Part shown: piece after piece, positions 9,201 through 17,124 of the stretch | Layout of the letters: the number at the start of each line of letters is the position of its first letter | How positions within the stretch are numbered: the stretch's first letter is position 1 | Source: JAWXCB01 sp034440455 | GTDB taxonomy: Bacteria; Bacteroidota; Bacteroidia; Chitinophagales; CAIOSU01 | DNA: 64,000 bases | Direction of reading: 5' to 3' | Assembly (NCBI GenBank): GCA_034440455.1 | Contig: JAWXCB010000078.1 | Location: forward strand, 1-64,000 | The notes under the pieces: model-generated | What the model was told of the DNA's origin: nothing | Seen by the model: the letters and a program-made list of their open reading frames with translations, nothing else | Database searches by the model: none | Position numbers and translations under genes: made by a program

Positions 9201-11525
9201 ATTATTACAGGCACCACTGCGGCAACTACAGCCCAGGCTTTATCAAAAGCTGATGCCGCTGCTGCCGGAGTGGAAGCGCAAGGCTCGCACATTTTCGTAG
9301 TAGGCGTTCCCAATCCGGTATTGCCCGAACTGAATGTGCAAGCCATTTCCGGTTCGAAGCGCTACCCCGATATTGAGCCTGTTTTTACTTCTGCTGACTA
9401 TTCGATTTCTTCATCGCAAACATTAGTAAACGACCTTACTCAAATCGGCTTGCTGCTTTGCCGCACCGACATCCGGTTGACAAAAACAGCAAACGTAACT
9501 TCTACCTGCAATGGCAGCACGGTGGTGTTCACTGTTGCTGCTTCCAACAATGGGCTTGAGGAGGCATCTGGCGTTGAAGTGAAAGATTATTTACCGAATG
9601 GCTACACCTTTGTGAGCCACAACGGTGGCGCATCTGCAACAGAAGCAGGCGGTGTTATTACGTGGAATGTAGGCGCACTTGGAAGTTTTCAAACAAAAGC
9701 ATTGCAGATTACTGCAATCGTAAATGCATCAGGCAATTATAAAAACACAGCCCAAGTAACGGCATGTGACCAGCCTGATGCGGATTCAACTCCCAATAAT
9801 GATGATGGCGACCAAAGCGAAGATGACGAAGCCTCCGCTACAATTCTTGTTGATTGTGATTGCAATTTGAAAGTATCAAGCCTTACGCTGATGTGGGAAT
9901 GCACACTTGGTGAAATCGGAAACCTCTTTGATGGAAAAGTGATTAACCGTGATACGGTGTGCCGCTTCAACATTCGCGCTGACTTGTGCCAATTGCCTGT
10001 TGGAAGCGTGAAGTTTGTAATGAATGGCTCTGCCAAGATTGAAAACACGGGACCATTCGCCTACTTTGGCGACCAACCCGCAGGTTGTTACAAAGCATGG
10101 ATTCCAAATCCCGGAAATTATACGCTCGTTGTCACTGCATACAGCAGGGCAAATGCAACAGGCGCAGCAGGAATTCCGCTCACCGTGCATTTCACAGTTG
10201 TTGCCGGACAGAGCAATGCCGCCTGCCTCGCAGCGCCAACTGTTGATTGTGCAGGCAAAGTAAACGGCACAGCTTCGCTTGACGGATGCGGTATTTGTTC
10301 GGGAGGCATAAGCGGTCACGTTGCCAATTCAGATAAAGACAATTGCGGTGTTTGTTTTGGAAACAACAGCACCTGTTGTACAAGCGATGCAGGCTGCAAT
10401 GACAATAATCTTTGCACTTTAGATAAATGCCTGTCGGGCAATTGCTTTTTCACTGCGCCAAACATTGATGACGGCAATGCCTGCACACAGGATTTGTGCA
10501 ATGCTCAAACAGGAGTTGTTTCACACACTCCATTAAATTGTAATGACAACAATTCGTGTACGGCTGATAATTGCGATACACAAACAGGATGTGCTTACAT
10601 CACTCAGCCCGGTTGCTGTCAAACTGCTGCCGAGTGTAATGATAATAACCCTTGCACAGTTGATGCGTGCAGCAGTAACGAATGTACGCATACCGGAGGT
10701 GGAGGCAGCGGCAGTCCTTCTTATTTGAAAGTAGTGAATCCCTCCGCAAGCTACCGGAAAACAAGAATCGGCTATTCTTCAACGGGATTATTTTCACCAA
10801 AGTTGAATGTCGTAGCGGGAGGCAATAATCAACTCTGCATTACATTGAAAGATAAAAGCGGCACTGCGCAGTGGAATAAAATAAAAGTGAAACCCCAAGG
10901 AGCGAGTTCGCCCATTATTTATTTAGGAAGTTATGTCCCTGCCAATCCGGGTAGTAATTATTTCACCGTTTGTATTCCATTAAGTGTTTTCACAGCAAAT
11001 AATTTTACACAACTCACCAACATTGAATTTCAACTCAATAATGCAGCAGCCTTTGAAATTCATATTCAGAAGATTGAATTTACGGGCGGCACCACTCCAT
11101 TTCTGTGGTTTGGCGACCAAAAGACGGACAACTTCCATGACGGAACTACCGGAAGTTCAAGCGAGTTGATTACGACAACGATTGTAGGTCAACCTTGCGG
11201 CACTCCGAAATTGTCAGGTGAGGAGTTGAATATCGTTGAAAATTTCATTCCTGATTCAGAAGAAGCTGCGCTTCATGCTTACCCCAATCCCTTTTCGGAT
11301 GGCGTTATGATTTCATTCAGCACACCTTCATCCGAAAGGGTGAAACTCGAAATCGTGAGCATGGAAGGAAAGCGCATCGCAGTATTGTTTGATGGAACTG
11401 CTGAAGAAAATGTGCTCCAGCAAACTGAGTTTCATGCCGGTGAGCTGGCAAATGGAATGTACTTCTACCGATTGATTACTGAATCAGGAAAAACTTACAA
11501 CAGGAAGTTACTGTTGATGAAATAA
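6237..11525 (+). CDS. Giant T9SS-exported protein: two VWA + DUF11 modules around a Cys-rich array
   Basis: A 1762-aa secreted protein. The signal peptide is residues 1-25, ending at YSFAQ. VWA domain 1 is at about 38-265, with MIDAS motif DESGS at 46-50 and a later FFTDG. A DUF11-like Ig module follows at about 275-395. A cysteine array of 19 units spans about 400-839. VWA domain 2 starts near 845 (DESGS from 852) with its own DUF11-like module to about 1205. Then come an Ig-like module with VKFVMNG, a DCAGKVNG/GCGICSGG linker, four more Cys units (from about 1387), and a carbohydrate-binding-like region. The C-terminal 80 residues form a T9SS type A sorting domain (LHAYPNPFSDG ... RKLLLMK). 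Both VWA domains keep metal-site residues. Such proteins are exported to the cell surface and usually serve adhesion. Cell attachment here is inferred. The two VWA-DUF11 blocks are close copies, which points to internal duplication. Confidence 0.93.
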   Translation: MFLKRFLQIILVSVFCTTNFYSFAQTPAANPNLSPTCPMNIIFIMDESGSIAGFGSGTTNITASVRNAASGVLNSLVGTNARVAIVEFNTRARRALVNGSTAYQTIDASSVAHFLNYINDNNTSPEDTHYDPEDYLGNTQNAFTNWEDALEKAKAINTAEGVAQLILFFTDGVPTAYNNSSGGVSQGSTAAIKTTSLNEAIGAANLVKGQGSHIFVVGVPNPILPEANVKGISGADRYPDLQANFNLGDYSISSSQTLQNDLTRIGQLICRSDLRLAKSINAQTTCAGSNVTFTLTLTNDGALNATGVVVKDFLPNGYSYTSNNGGASYAAGTITWNASSINYLQIKTLQINATVNASGDYKNVAEVTASDQTDGDSSPNNGVTTEDDYASVTLTSFLNCDDGNPCTEDGCANGICTYSGGNCNDNNPCTEDACINGECVNTPKVCDDNNACTNNSCVNGNCIYPPINCSDGDNCTVDACANGVCSHTPFSCDDSNPCTIDICAGVGCRSVAINCNDRNACTIDVCVNGICQNTLINCDDADFCTTDGCFSGGCFHNPIPGCANPCDTANCFDGDSCTIDLCVNGTCFYTPLDCNDNNQNTIDECYQGQCIHICNDNNPCTIDTIINGVCTTIPLCNDNNSCTADACVNGVCSNIPIDCDDGIAGTVDACENGTCTHTCDDQNPCTGDVLDNETCVFTLNICNDNNPCTVDACMNGICSNTPIICDDGNPNTTDICVDGICVNTPVDCSDNDACTVDALVSGNCIHTPLNCDDADFCTTDACVSGNCVHTPNPCTDADLCTTDGCVNGSCTHEQINCDDNDPVTIDACVNGVCIHTPLVCGDDTLKIIFVMDESGSIVGSGAGTTNISAQVRSAAAGILNALSETGAHVAIVEFSTTARRAAVGGSTSFQPVNAQSINYFLDYIYDVNSTPDINHYDPEDYLTTQSNTFTNWEDALQEVQVVNSAEGPAPLVLFFTDGLPTAYNTGSGIITGTTAATTAQALSKADAAAAGVEAQGSHIFVVGVPNPVLPELNVQAISGSKRYPDIEPVFTSADYSISSSQTLVNDLTQIGLLLCRTDIRLTKTANVTSTCNGSTVVFTVAASNNGLEEASGVEVKDYLPNGYTFVSHNGGASATEAGGVITWNVGALGSFQTKALQITAIVNASGNYKNTAQVTACDQPDADSTPNNDDGDQSEDDEASATILVDCDCNLKVSSLTLMWECTLGEIGNLFDGKVINRDTVCRFNIRADLCQLPVGSVKFVMNGSAKIENTGPFAYFGDQPAGCYKAWIPNPGNYTLVVTAYSRANATGAAGIPLTVHFTVVAGQSNAACLAAPTVDCAGKVNGTASLDGCGICSGGISGHVANSDKDNCGVCFGNNSTCCTSDAGCNDNNLCTLDKCLSGNCFFTAPNIDDGNACTQDLCNAQTGVVSHTPLNCNDNNSCTADNCDTQTGCAYITQPGCCQTAAECNDNNPCTVDACSSNECTHTGGGGSGSPSYLKVVNPSASYRKTRIGYSSTGLFSPKLNVVAGGNNQLCITLKDKSGTAQWNKIKVKPQGASSPIIYLGSYVPANPGSNYFTVCIPLSVFTANNFTQLTNIEFQLNNAAAFEIHIQKIEFTGGTTPFLWFGDQKTDNFHDGTTGSSSELITTTIVGQPCGTPKLSGEELNIVENFIPDSEEAALHAYPNPFSDGVMISFSTPSSERVKLEIVSMEGKRIAVLFDGTAEENVLQQTEFHAGELANGMYFYRLITESGKTYNRKLLLMK
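7434..8756 (+). repeat. 19-unit cysteine-rich coding array (about 23 aa per unit)
   Basis: I count 19 tandem units with the consensus C1-D-D-x-N-P-C2-T-x-D-x-C3-x-N-G-x-C4-x-H-T-P. Unit length is about 23 aa (69 bases), and units 9 and 12 are shorter by three residues. Cysteines are lost in a patterned way. Units 9, 12 and 15 lack C2, while the following units 10, 13 and 16 lack C3. The last unit (19) also lacks C2. An extra short CANPCDTAN segment sits between units 7 and 8. The acidic C1-C2 loop could bind calcium, but that is inference. Four further units lie at about 10395-10692. Confidence 0.9.
10395..10692 (+). repeat. Second, short cysteine-rich array (4 units)
   Basis: Four more copies of the Cys unit occur in the C-terminal half of the same protein (NDNNLCTLDKC, DDGNACTQDLC, NDNNSCTADNC and NDNNPCTVDAC). 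The second of these lacks both its first and its fourth cysteine while keeping the middle pair. That fits an intra-unit C1-C4 disulphide. Confidence 0.85.
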
Positions 11526-11547
11526 TAGCCCACGCAAGCAGAAAGAA

Positions 11548-11970
11548 TTACTTCGGCACTTCAATAATATACATCTGGTCAAAAGCGAGCGTGTCTTTTT
11601 GCACAGCATCAATAAATTGAAAACGAATTACTCGGCTATGTTTTCCTGCTGCAAGGTTTTCTAATTTACCACATTGAGCATTCATAAAGAGCGTGATAGG
11701 TTGCTCCACACCCGATTTCAAATCAAACCTGTCTGTTTGCGGATAGTAAGGAAGCTCCAATCCTGACTCAATGCAAGTAGCTTTGAAGTTGAGTTTCATG
11801 GGTTTGTTGCTGTAATGCACCACAGAAAAATTCATTTTCACCCAGCCATCATCAGGCAGCGTTGATTTTAAATCAGAAGAAAAATCAAATACAAGGGAAA
11901 CAAGCGAATGCTCATTTTTAGATGAGATGCTTGAAGAAAGCGCGAGCAGCAGAAGGAGCAGAATTTTCAT
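11548..11970 (-). CDS. Secreted hypothetical protein (140 aa)
   Basis: A 140-aa protein with an N-terminal signal peptide (MKILLLLLLALSSSIS) and a mature part that looks like a single beta-sandwich (NFSVVHYSNKPMKLNFKATC; GKHSRVIRFQFID). It carries two cysteines and no catalytic motif. It is the last of three minus-strand genes (13205 to 11548) for exported proteins and may be co-transcribed with them. It converges on the giant VWA gene with a 22-base gap. I do not recognise the family. Confidence 0.65.
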   Translation of the reverse strand: MKILLLLLLALSSSISSKNEHSLVSLVFDFSSDLKSTLPDDGWVKMNFSVVHYSNKPMKLNFKATCIESGLELPYYPQTDRFDLKSGVEQPITLFMNAQCGKLENLAAGKHSRVIRFQFIDAVQKDTLAFDQMYIIEVPK

Positions 11971-12017
11971 AGAGAAATATCCTGCCGGTGTTGTACGTCA
12001 AAACAGTGACGAGGTTT

Positions 12018-12545
12018 TCAGTAATACAAGTAATCAAGACCGTAGCCGTTATCTCCTTCATATTCTATTTCCCAAAGTTGCACTTCCAGTGTCCTGCCTT
12101 TCTTTTTGTATTTCCAATAAAAAGTTTCTTCTCTGAATTCGCCCGGTCCGTAGAGTTTATCAAAATTGGCTTTGACGCTGTTGAATGATTTGTTTGAAAT
12201 TTCCCATGAACCGAGATAGGTTTCAATGGATGCGCTGGTAAGTTTTCCCTTCGGAAAATCGAAGGAGATGTCGCCAAAATCCACATTATCTGCACTGAGA
12301 TAAACAGAGTAAGTAACAAAAAGCGAATCTTCCTGAAAGATGTCGGCAGACTTAGCCATTTCCCCTTTCACTTTTTCCCTTTCCATATTCGGCTTGAAAC
12401 CGTAAGGGAATTTCCCTTTGAGATTAAGCTTCATTTCAGTGACAAGATTATCAAGCGGAATAGTTCGCAGCTGCGCAAAAGAATGATTTATCTGAATTGT
12501 AAGCGCACAAACTGCAAATGCAGTTCTTAAAAAGAATGTTTTCAT
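12018..12545 (-). CDS. Secreted hypothetical protein (175 aa)
   Basis: A 175-aa exported protein with signal peptide MKTFFLRTAFAVCALTIQINHSFAQ split at about residue 25. The mature chain has alternating beta segments and ends in an acidic, tyrosine-rich tail (GDNGYGLDYLYY). Its pattern (SIETYLGSW, NFDKLYGPGEF, YWKYKKKGRTLEVQLW) recalls small periplasmic proteins that compare a model residue string with a signal, but I cannot name a family. It lies between the START-domain gene and another secreted hypothetical on the same strand, with gaps of about 50 bases, so an operon is likely. Confidence 0.65.
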   Translation of the reverse strand: MKTFFLRTAFAVCALTIQINHSFAQLRTIPLDNLVTEMKLNLKGKFPYGFKPNMEREKVKGEMAKSADIFQEDSLFVTYSVYLSADNVDFGDISFDFPKGKLTSASIETYLGSWEISNKSFNSVKANFDKLYGPGEFREETFYWKYKKKGRTLEVQLWEIEYEGDNGYGLDYLYY

Positions 12546-12599
12546 ACTTGAAGATTGATAGAGAACTAAAAGTAAGCTGAGAGAAGTGAAGGCGCGTGT

Positions 12600-13205
12600 T
12601 TATTTCTCCACCTGCTCTTTAAGTTTGAGTAGTTTGTTAAACGGATTATCCGTGGCGGTGGTATTGGCAAGCCAGTCAGGAATGCTGCCACCCGGATCGG
12701 AGTGACTGGTGAAGATAATCTGCACCTTGTTGTTCTCTAAAGGAATAATTTCCCACGAACTTATTGACTCCGGAATGCGCACGATGCCGTCTTTTGCAGG
12801 GATATAATTCGGCTCTCCAATAGCTTCAAGCATCACTTTGCCATCGGGCGATAGTTTCACTTTATACTTCGTTACCACATCGCGATTGGAAACAGGCCAC
12901 GGAGCAAGCGCTTCGTAATAAACATAAAATTCATTGTCTGAAATTTTCTTAAGCGTTCTGCTAATTTTAATGCGATCCATCCACTTCCAGTGATTTTCAA
13001 AATCCAAGAGCAGATTAAGCACTTCTCTTGTATCGGAATTTACCACGGCAATGGCGCGTGAATCCTTCATGTTGGAAGTTTGCGTTTTTCTTGTGTACAC
13101 CTTCACGCCATTCTTGTCGCGTTCCAATTGCCAACCGTCTTGCGCAAAAAGCAAGGGGAAACTGAAGAGGGAAAGGAAAAAAAAGATAAAAAGGGTACGT
13201 TGCAT
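12600..13205 (-). CDS. Exported START-domain (lipid-binding) protein
   Basis: A 201-aa protein from MQRTLFIFF (13205). An in-frame ATG at 13235 would add ten residues before the signal peptide, which ends near LLFAQ. The mature part matches the START/SRPBCC fold: GWQLERDKNGVKVYTRK at the beginning, then DFENHWKWMDRI, and a later GSIPDWLANTTATDNPF segment. That last segment is typical of START proteins in Bacteroidota and Proteobacteria (PDWLAN). The family binds lipids or other hydrophobic ligands in a deep pocket. The signal peptide places it in the periplasm. It is the first gene of a three-gene minus-strand cluster with two secreted hypotheticals. Confidence 0.82.
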   Translation of the reverse strand: MQRTLFIFFFLSLFSFPLLFAQDGWQLERDKNGVKVYTRKTQTSNMKDSRAIAVVNSDTREVLNLLLDFENHWKWMDRIKISRTLKKISDNEFYVYYEALAPWPVSNRDVVTKYKVKLSPDGKVMLEAIGEPNYIPAKDGIVRIPESISSWEIIPLENNKVQIIFTSHSDPGGSIPDWLANTTATDNPFNKLLKLKEQVEK

Positions 13206-13328
13206 AACTGCGTATTTATTCGTAGGAAAATTCATACTGCTGTTGTTTGCACTTATGGTAATTCACAAAGTTACTAACAATTAGAAATATGCAGAAATAA
13301 CATTCCCAAACCCGTTTGGTTTAAACTC

Positions 13329-13336
13329 TACTTTTG
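13329..13336 (+). promoter_or_regulatory. Candidate Bacteroidota -7 box (TACTTTTG)
   Basis: TACTTTTG fits the TAnnTTTG element of Bacteroidota housekeeping promoters and ends nine bases before the ATG of the acyltransferase gene, which implies a very short leader. A TTTG lies upstream at 13315-13318, but its spacing is too short for a proper -33 element, so support is one-sided. Confidence 0.35.
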
Positions 13337-13345
13337 TTTACACCC

Positions 13346-14191
13346 ATGAGCAATTTCGATTTTTCTGAAAATCATCGTCTTCATAAGTTCACTCCACCTT
13401 CCATAAAGGCTATAGAGGATTTTGCCCGTCCCATGCAATTCTATTTTCGCCCGCAGTATTTCGGCATAGATGAGGTGGATGCAGCAAAACCTGCGCTATA
13501 CGTGACGAACCACACGATTTATGGAATGACGGACGGCTTGCTCTTCGCCCTCGAATTATACAAGCGCAGAAATATTTTCCTCCGCCCGCTGGTTGACAAC
13601 ATGCACTTTGAAGTTCCCGTTTGGAAAGACTGGATTTCAAAGATGGGCTTCGTGCGCGCCAGCCGCGACAATTGTTCCGCGCTGATGCAGGCTGATGAAA
13701 GCATTCTTGTTTTTCCGGGGGGAACCCGCGAAATATGTAAGCACAGAGGAGAAGCCTACAAGTTAGTGTGGCGACACCACGTTGGGTTTTGCCGCATGGC
13801 AATTCAATATGGCTATGATATTATTCCTGTGGCGCAGGTGGGTGGCGATGATGCTTACAAAATCATTGCCGATGCCGATGATATTATGAAATCATGGGTA
13901 GGACGTTTTCTGCGCGACACTCCGTTCGTAAAAAAATATCTTCATGGTGGCGATTACCTGCCTCCTATCACCACCGGCTTGTTCGGCATACCTGGATTGC
14001 CCAAACCCGTGAAATATTATATCTCGTTTGGCGAACGCATTGACACTTCACGCTTCCTGAACAAGTTTGACGATGATGACAACCTTTGGCAATTACGCGA
14101 TGAAGTGGAACTCGAAATGAACAAGCAATTCATCACACTGATTGAATACCGCAAGAACGACAAGAAAGGGTTATTGAGTTTACTTACCTGA
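13346..14191 (+). CDS. Lysophospholipid/monoacylglycerol acyltransferase-like protein (PlsC superfamily)
   Basis: A 281-aa cytoplasmic or peripheral membrane protein with the PlsC-type acyltransferase layout. A first block (VTNHTIYGMTDG) supplies a His and an Asp, with six rather than the usual four residues between them. The phosphate-binding block is FPGGTREI, and a third block reads YDIIPVAQVGGD. The FPGGTRE form and overall length resemble TMEM68/DGAT2-like acyltransferases of bacteria more than PlsC proper. Such enzymes transfer acyl chains to glycerolipids. The start MSNFDFSEN at 13346 was chosen over a TTG four codons earlier because a promoter-like box overlaps that TTG. It converges on ffh with a 12-base gap. 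Confidence 0.83.
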   Translation: MSNFDFSENHRLHKFTPPSIKAIEDFARPMQFYFRPQYFGIDEVDAAKPALYVTNHTIYGMTDGLLFALELYKRRNIFLRPLVDNMHFEVPVWKDWISKMGFVRASRDNCSALMQADESILVFPGGTREICKHRGEAYKLVWRHHVGFCRMAIQYGYDIIPVAQVGGDDAYKIIADADDIMKSWVGRFLRDTPFVKKYLHGGDYLPPITTGLFGIPGLPKPVKYYISFGERIDTSRFLNKFDDDDNLWQLRDEVELEMNKQFITLIEYRKNDKKGLLSLLT

Positions 14192-14203
14192 GCAAGCCTT
14201 TGC

Positions 14204-15538
14204 TTACTTGCCCATAAACGGCATCTTGGGAAGCGCCCTGCCGGATGATGTCATCTTGGTCATGGTTTTCATCATCTTGCGCATCTCATCAAACTGCTTC
14301 ACGAATTTGTTTACATCCGAAATGCTGTTGCCGCTGCCATCTGCGATGCGTTTTCTGCGATTACCGCTGAGTAATTCCGGTGTTGCCCGTTCTTGCGGAG
14401 TCATGGAAAGAATAATGGCTTCTACTTTTTTGAACGAGTCGTCATCAATATCAATATCTTTTGCCATTTTGCTCATGCCGGGAATCATGCCCATCAGGTC
14501 TTTGATGTTCCCCATCTTGCGGATTTGGTTGAGCTGCGAAAGGAAATCATCAAAGTCAAACTGCTCCCGCCTGATTTTCTTTTGAAGTTTGGCAGCCTGT
14601 TCAGCATCAAATTGTTCCTGCGCTTTTTCTACGAAAGAGACGATGTCGCCCATCCCCAAAATACGCTGCGCCATACGGTCGGGATGAAATACATCGAGCG
14701 CGTCCATCTTCTCGCCCGTTCCAACGAACTTGATGGGCTTCTTCACTTCATATTTGATAGAAAGGGCTGCGCCACCACGCGTATCTCCATCAAGCTTGGT
14801 GAGCACCACTCCATCAAAGTTCAAACGCTCGTTGAAAGTACGGGCAGTGTTGACAGCATCTTGTCCCGTCATGGCGTCAACCACAAAAAGGGTTTCGTGG
14901 GGCTTGGTGTTCTTCTTTACGTTTTCAATTTCCTGCATCATCTGCTCGTCAATCGCAAGGCGACCGGCAGTGTCAATGATTACAGTGTTCACTCCGGTTG
15001 CCTTCGCATGTTGAATGGCGTTGGTGGCGATTTGAACTGCGTTTTTGTTTTCTGGCTCGGAATAGACCTCAACTCCAATCTGCTCGCCAAGCACTTTCAA
15101 CTGCTCAATAGCTGCGGGGCGATAGATGTCGCAGGCGACAAGCAAAATCCTACTGCCTTTTTTTGTTTTGAGATAATTGGCAAGTTTGGCGGAAAAAGTT
15201 GTTTTACCTGAACCCTGCAAACCCGCAACGAGAACAACAGATGGCGTTCCGGTAAGGTTGATGTCAACAGCCGAACCGCCCATGAGTTCGGTGAGTTCGT
15301 CCTTCACAATCTTCACCATCAATTGCCCGGGGGAAACTGCTGTGAAGACCTTTTCACCAAGCGCTTTGTCTTTTATCTTGTCAGTAAATTCCTTGGCTAC
15401 TTTATAGTTTACGTCAGCATCCACCAGCGCTCTGCGGATTTCCTTGACGGACGCGGCAATGTTGATTTCGGTGATTTTGCTTTCGCCTTTAAGTGTCTTT
15501 AAGGCGCCTTCAATGCGTTCGGTTAAATTTTCAAACAT
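14204..15538 (-). CDS. ffh: Signal recognition particle protein Ffh
   Basis: A 444-aa SRP GTPase, the normal length, which binds signal sequences of nascent inner-membrane and exported proteins with 4.5S RNA and docks on FtsY. The N domain is about 1-90. The G domain holds GLQGSGKTT (P-loop), DTAGRLAIDE, TKLDGDTRGG and GTGEKMD. The methionine-rich M domain (about 325-435) includes GMIPGMSKM and a basic, serine-rich RNA-binding helix ending in MPFMGK. No domain is missing. It is divergent from the membrane protein at 15629, sharing a 90-base intergenic region that must hold both promoters. Confidence 0.98.
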   Translation of the reverse strand: MFENLTERIEGALKTLKGESKITEINIAASVKEIRRALVDADVNYKVAKEFTDKIKDKALGEKVFTAVSPGQLMVKIVKDELTELMGGSAVDINLTGTPSVVLVAGLQGSGKTTFSAKLANYLKTKKGSRILLVACDIYRPAAIEQLKVLGEQIGVEVYSEPENKNAVQIATNAIQHAKATGVNTVIIDTAGRLAIDEQMMQEIENVKKNTKPHETLFVVDAMTGQDAVNTARTFNERLNFDGVVLTKLDGDTRGGAALSIKYEVKKPIKFVGTGEKMDALDVFHPDRMAQRILGMGDIVSFVEKAQEQFDAEQAAKLQKKIRREQFDFDDFLSQLNQIRKMGNIKDLMGMIPGMSKMAKDIDIDDDSFKKVEAIILSMTPQERATPELLSGNRRKRIADGSGNSISDVNKFVKQFDEMRKMMKTMTKMTSSGRALPKMPFMGK

Positions 15539-15623
15539 GACTATATAAATTTTCGGGTTCTTTTGCTGCTTTAATAAAAGCCCTCAAATTTCGACAAAAT
15601 ATAGGTTTTAGGAAAGACTGATT

Positions 15624-15631
15624 TAGCTTTG
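15624..15631 (+). promoter_or_regulatory. Candidate -7 box (TAGCTTTG) at start of membrane-protein gene
   Basis: TAGCTTTG matches TAnnTTTG exactly and overlaps the first possible TTG start (15629) of the downstream gene. If it is a real promoter, translation must start later, for instance at the TTG at 15638 or 15647. No convincing -33 TTTG is visible. Confidence 0.35.
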
Positions 15632-17080
15632 CGCCACTTGCAGCACTTGACTTCACATCGTTTAAAAGCGCTTTTTACTCCTATTGCATTGGGTTATGCG
15701 GCTTTCTTTGCGCTCCTCTTATTTTCCGTTTTGTTTTACCTTGAAAGAGCCTGCTATGCGGATATTGCCTTTCAGATATTTGAAATCATTAACTCAAAAA
15801 ATGTCGCCTACCAACTTGACCGGTTTGGGGCAGCGCTGATTCAAATTTTTCCGCTTGCAGCGGTGTTGCTGGAGTTGCCTTTGAAATATGTTCTTTTAAC
15901 TTATTCGGTTGCTTTAGTTGCGCAAAATCTTTTCTTTTTTTGGCTGTTGCACAAATTTTTCCGCCAAAAAGAAATTGCGCTGGTTCTTGCGCTTTTTTGT
16001 GTTTTAATGGTGACAGAAACATTTTATTGGGCAACCAATGAAATCAAACAAGGCTTTTCCTTCAGCATTTTGCTGGCGGGAATTATCGGGGCATTGCCTC
16101 TTGAAAATTTTAAGGGCATCCGCAAATTCAGTTTGATGCTGTTTTATCTGTTGCTGATAATCATCACTGTTTTTCTGCATCCTTTGGTGGTGGTTGCTGT
16201 TCTCTTTGTGTTAGGTTACACCGCTATTCACGCCAAGAAGTTTTTCAGCCAAACAGCGCTTTGGGGATTGTGTTGCGTGGCAATCATTTTAAGCGTAAAA
16301 TATTTTTTCCTGCCTGTCGCGCCCTATGATGCGGAACAGCTTTCCCTGAGAGAAAATTTTGTCGCTTTTTTCCCCAATTATATGTCGATGCCCAGCTTTG
16401 AAAAATTTCTGGATTACTGCATAAATGACTGGTATCTCTATGCAATCATCCTTGTTGGAGTAATCGGTTTTTATGTATGGAACAGACAATGGCTGAAATT
16501 GGGCTGGCTGTCGGCTTTTTCACTTGGGTATCTGCTGCTGGTAAATGTTACACACCCCAACTCAGAAAAAGTATTCATTGAGTGCTACTACCAAGCGTTG
16601 GCAGTATTTGTGCTTTTCCCCTTCGTAATTGAATTGTTGCCGGTTCTGCCGGTGCGTTATATCCTACTCATAGTCACGACAATTTTTTTTCTGCGCATAA
16701 ATACGATTTACCACACGCATCATAAATACTCCAAAAGGCTAACTCATATTCAAAAAACGCTTGCCACATTCATGGGGAAATTTGTAATTCCAATAGAGTC
16801 TTTCCTGATGCACAAAGAAATGATGACATGGGGAATTCCGTATGAGTCTGCAATGCTTTCAAGCGCGCAATCGCCTGACAGTTGCAGGTCATTTGCCGTG
16901 CTCAGAGATGTGTCAAAAGTAAATGAAAAGGAGAGTGAAAAAATATTTTACACGGTTTTCGATGTAGCAGATTATGCCAACTTAAATCCGGTTTATTTTC
17001 GTCCGGCAACAGGAAGTTACAGGATACTTACGGAGACGGAAATTGCACAATTGCATTTGTCAGACAGACAAAAGCACTGA
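15629..17080 (+). CDS. Polytopic integral membrane protein, unknown function
   Basis: A protein of up to 483 aa with about ten predicted membrane helices between residues 20 and 355, followed by a soluble C-terminal part of about 120 residues (from KRLTHIQKTLATF onward). The arrangement of many helices with short loops and a soluble tail is like GT-C glycosyltransferases or polysaccharide polymerases. I see no firm catalytic motif, so this is only a possibility. Start is uncertain: the frame opens with TTG codons at 15629, 15638 and 15647, and no nearby ATG is in frame. It is divergent from ffh and converges on rpoD. Confidence 0.7.
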   Translation: MRHLQHLTSHRLKALFTPIALGYAAFFALLLFSVLFYLERACYADIAFQIFEIINSKNVAYQLDRFGAALIQIFPLAAVLLELPLKYVLLTYSVALVAQNLFFFWLLHKFFRQKEIALVLALFCVLMVTETFYWATNEIKQGFSFSILLAGIIGALPLENFKGIRKFSLMLFYLLLIIITVFLHPLVVVAVLFVLGYTAIHAKKFFSQTALWGLCCVAIILSVKYFFLPVAPYDAEQLSLRENFVAFFPNYMSMPSFEKFLDYCINDWYLYAIILVGVIGFYVWNRQWLKLGWLSAFSLGYLLLVNVTHPNSEKVFIECYYQALAVFVLFPFVIELLPVLPVRYILLIVTTIFFLRINTIYHTHHKYSKRLTHIQKTLATFMGKFVIPIESFLMHKEMMTWGIPYESAMLSSAQSPDSCRSFAVLRDVSKVNEKESEKIFYTVFDVADYANLNPVYFRPATGSYRILTETEIAQLHLSDRQKH

Positions 17081-17124
17081 ACATTTCTCTCAGAACTTTT
17101 TTTATTCTTTGCGGTTGGAAAACC

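Noticed and set aside
14393..15211. A 272-aa open frame opposite ffh
   Set aside because: Shadow of a well-conserved gene; codon pattern and composition do not fit a protein.
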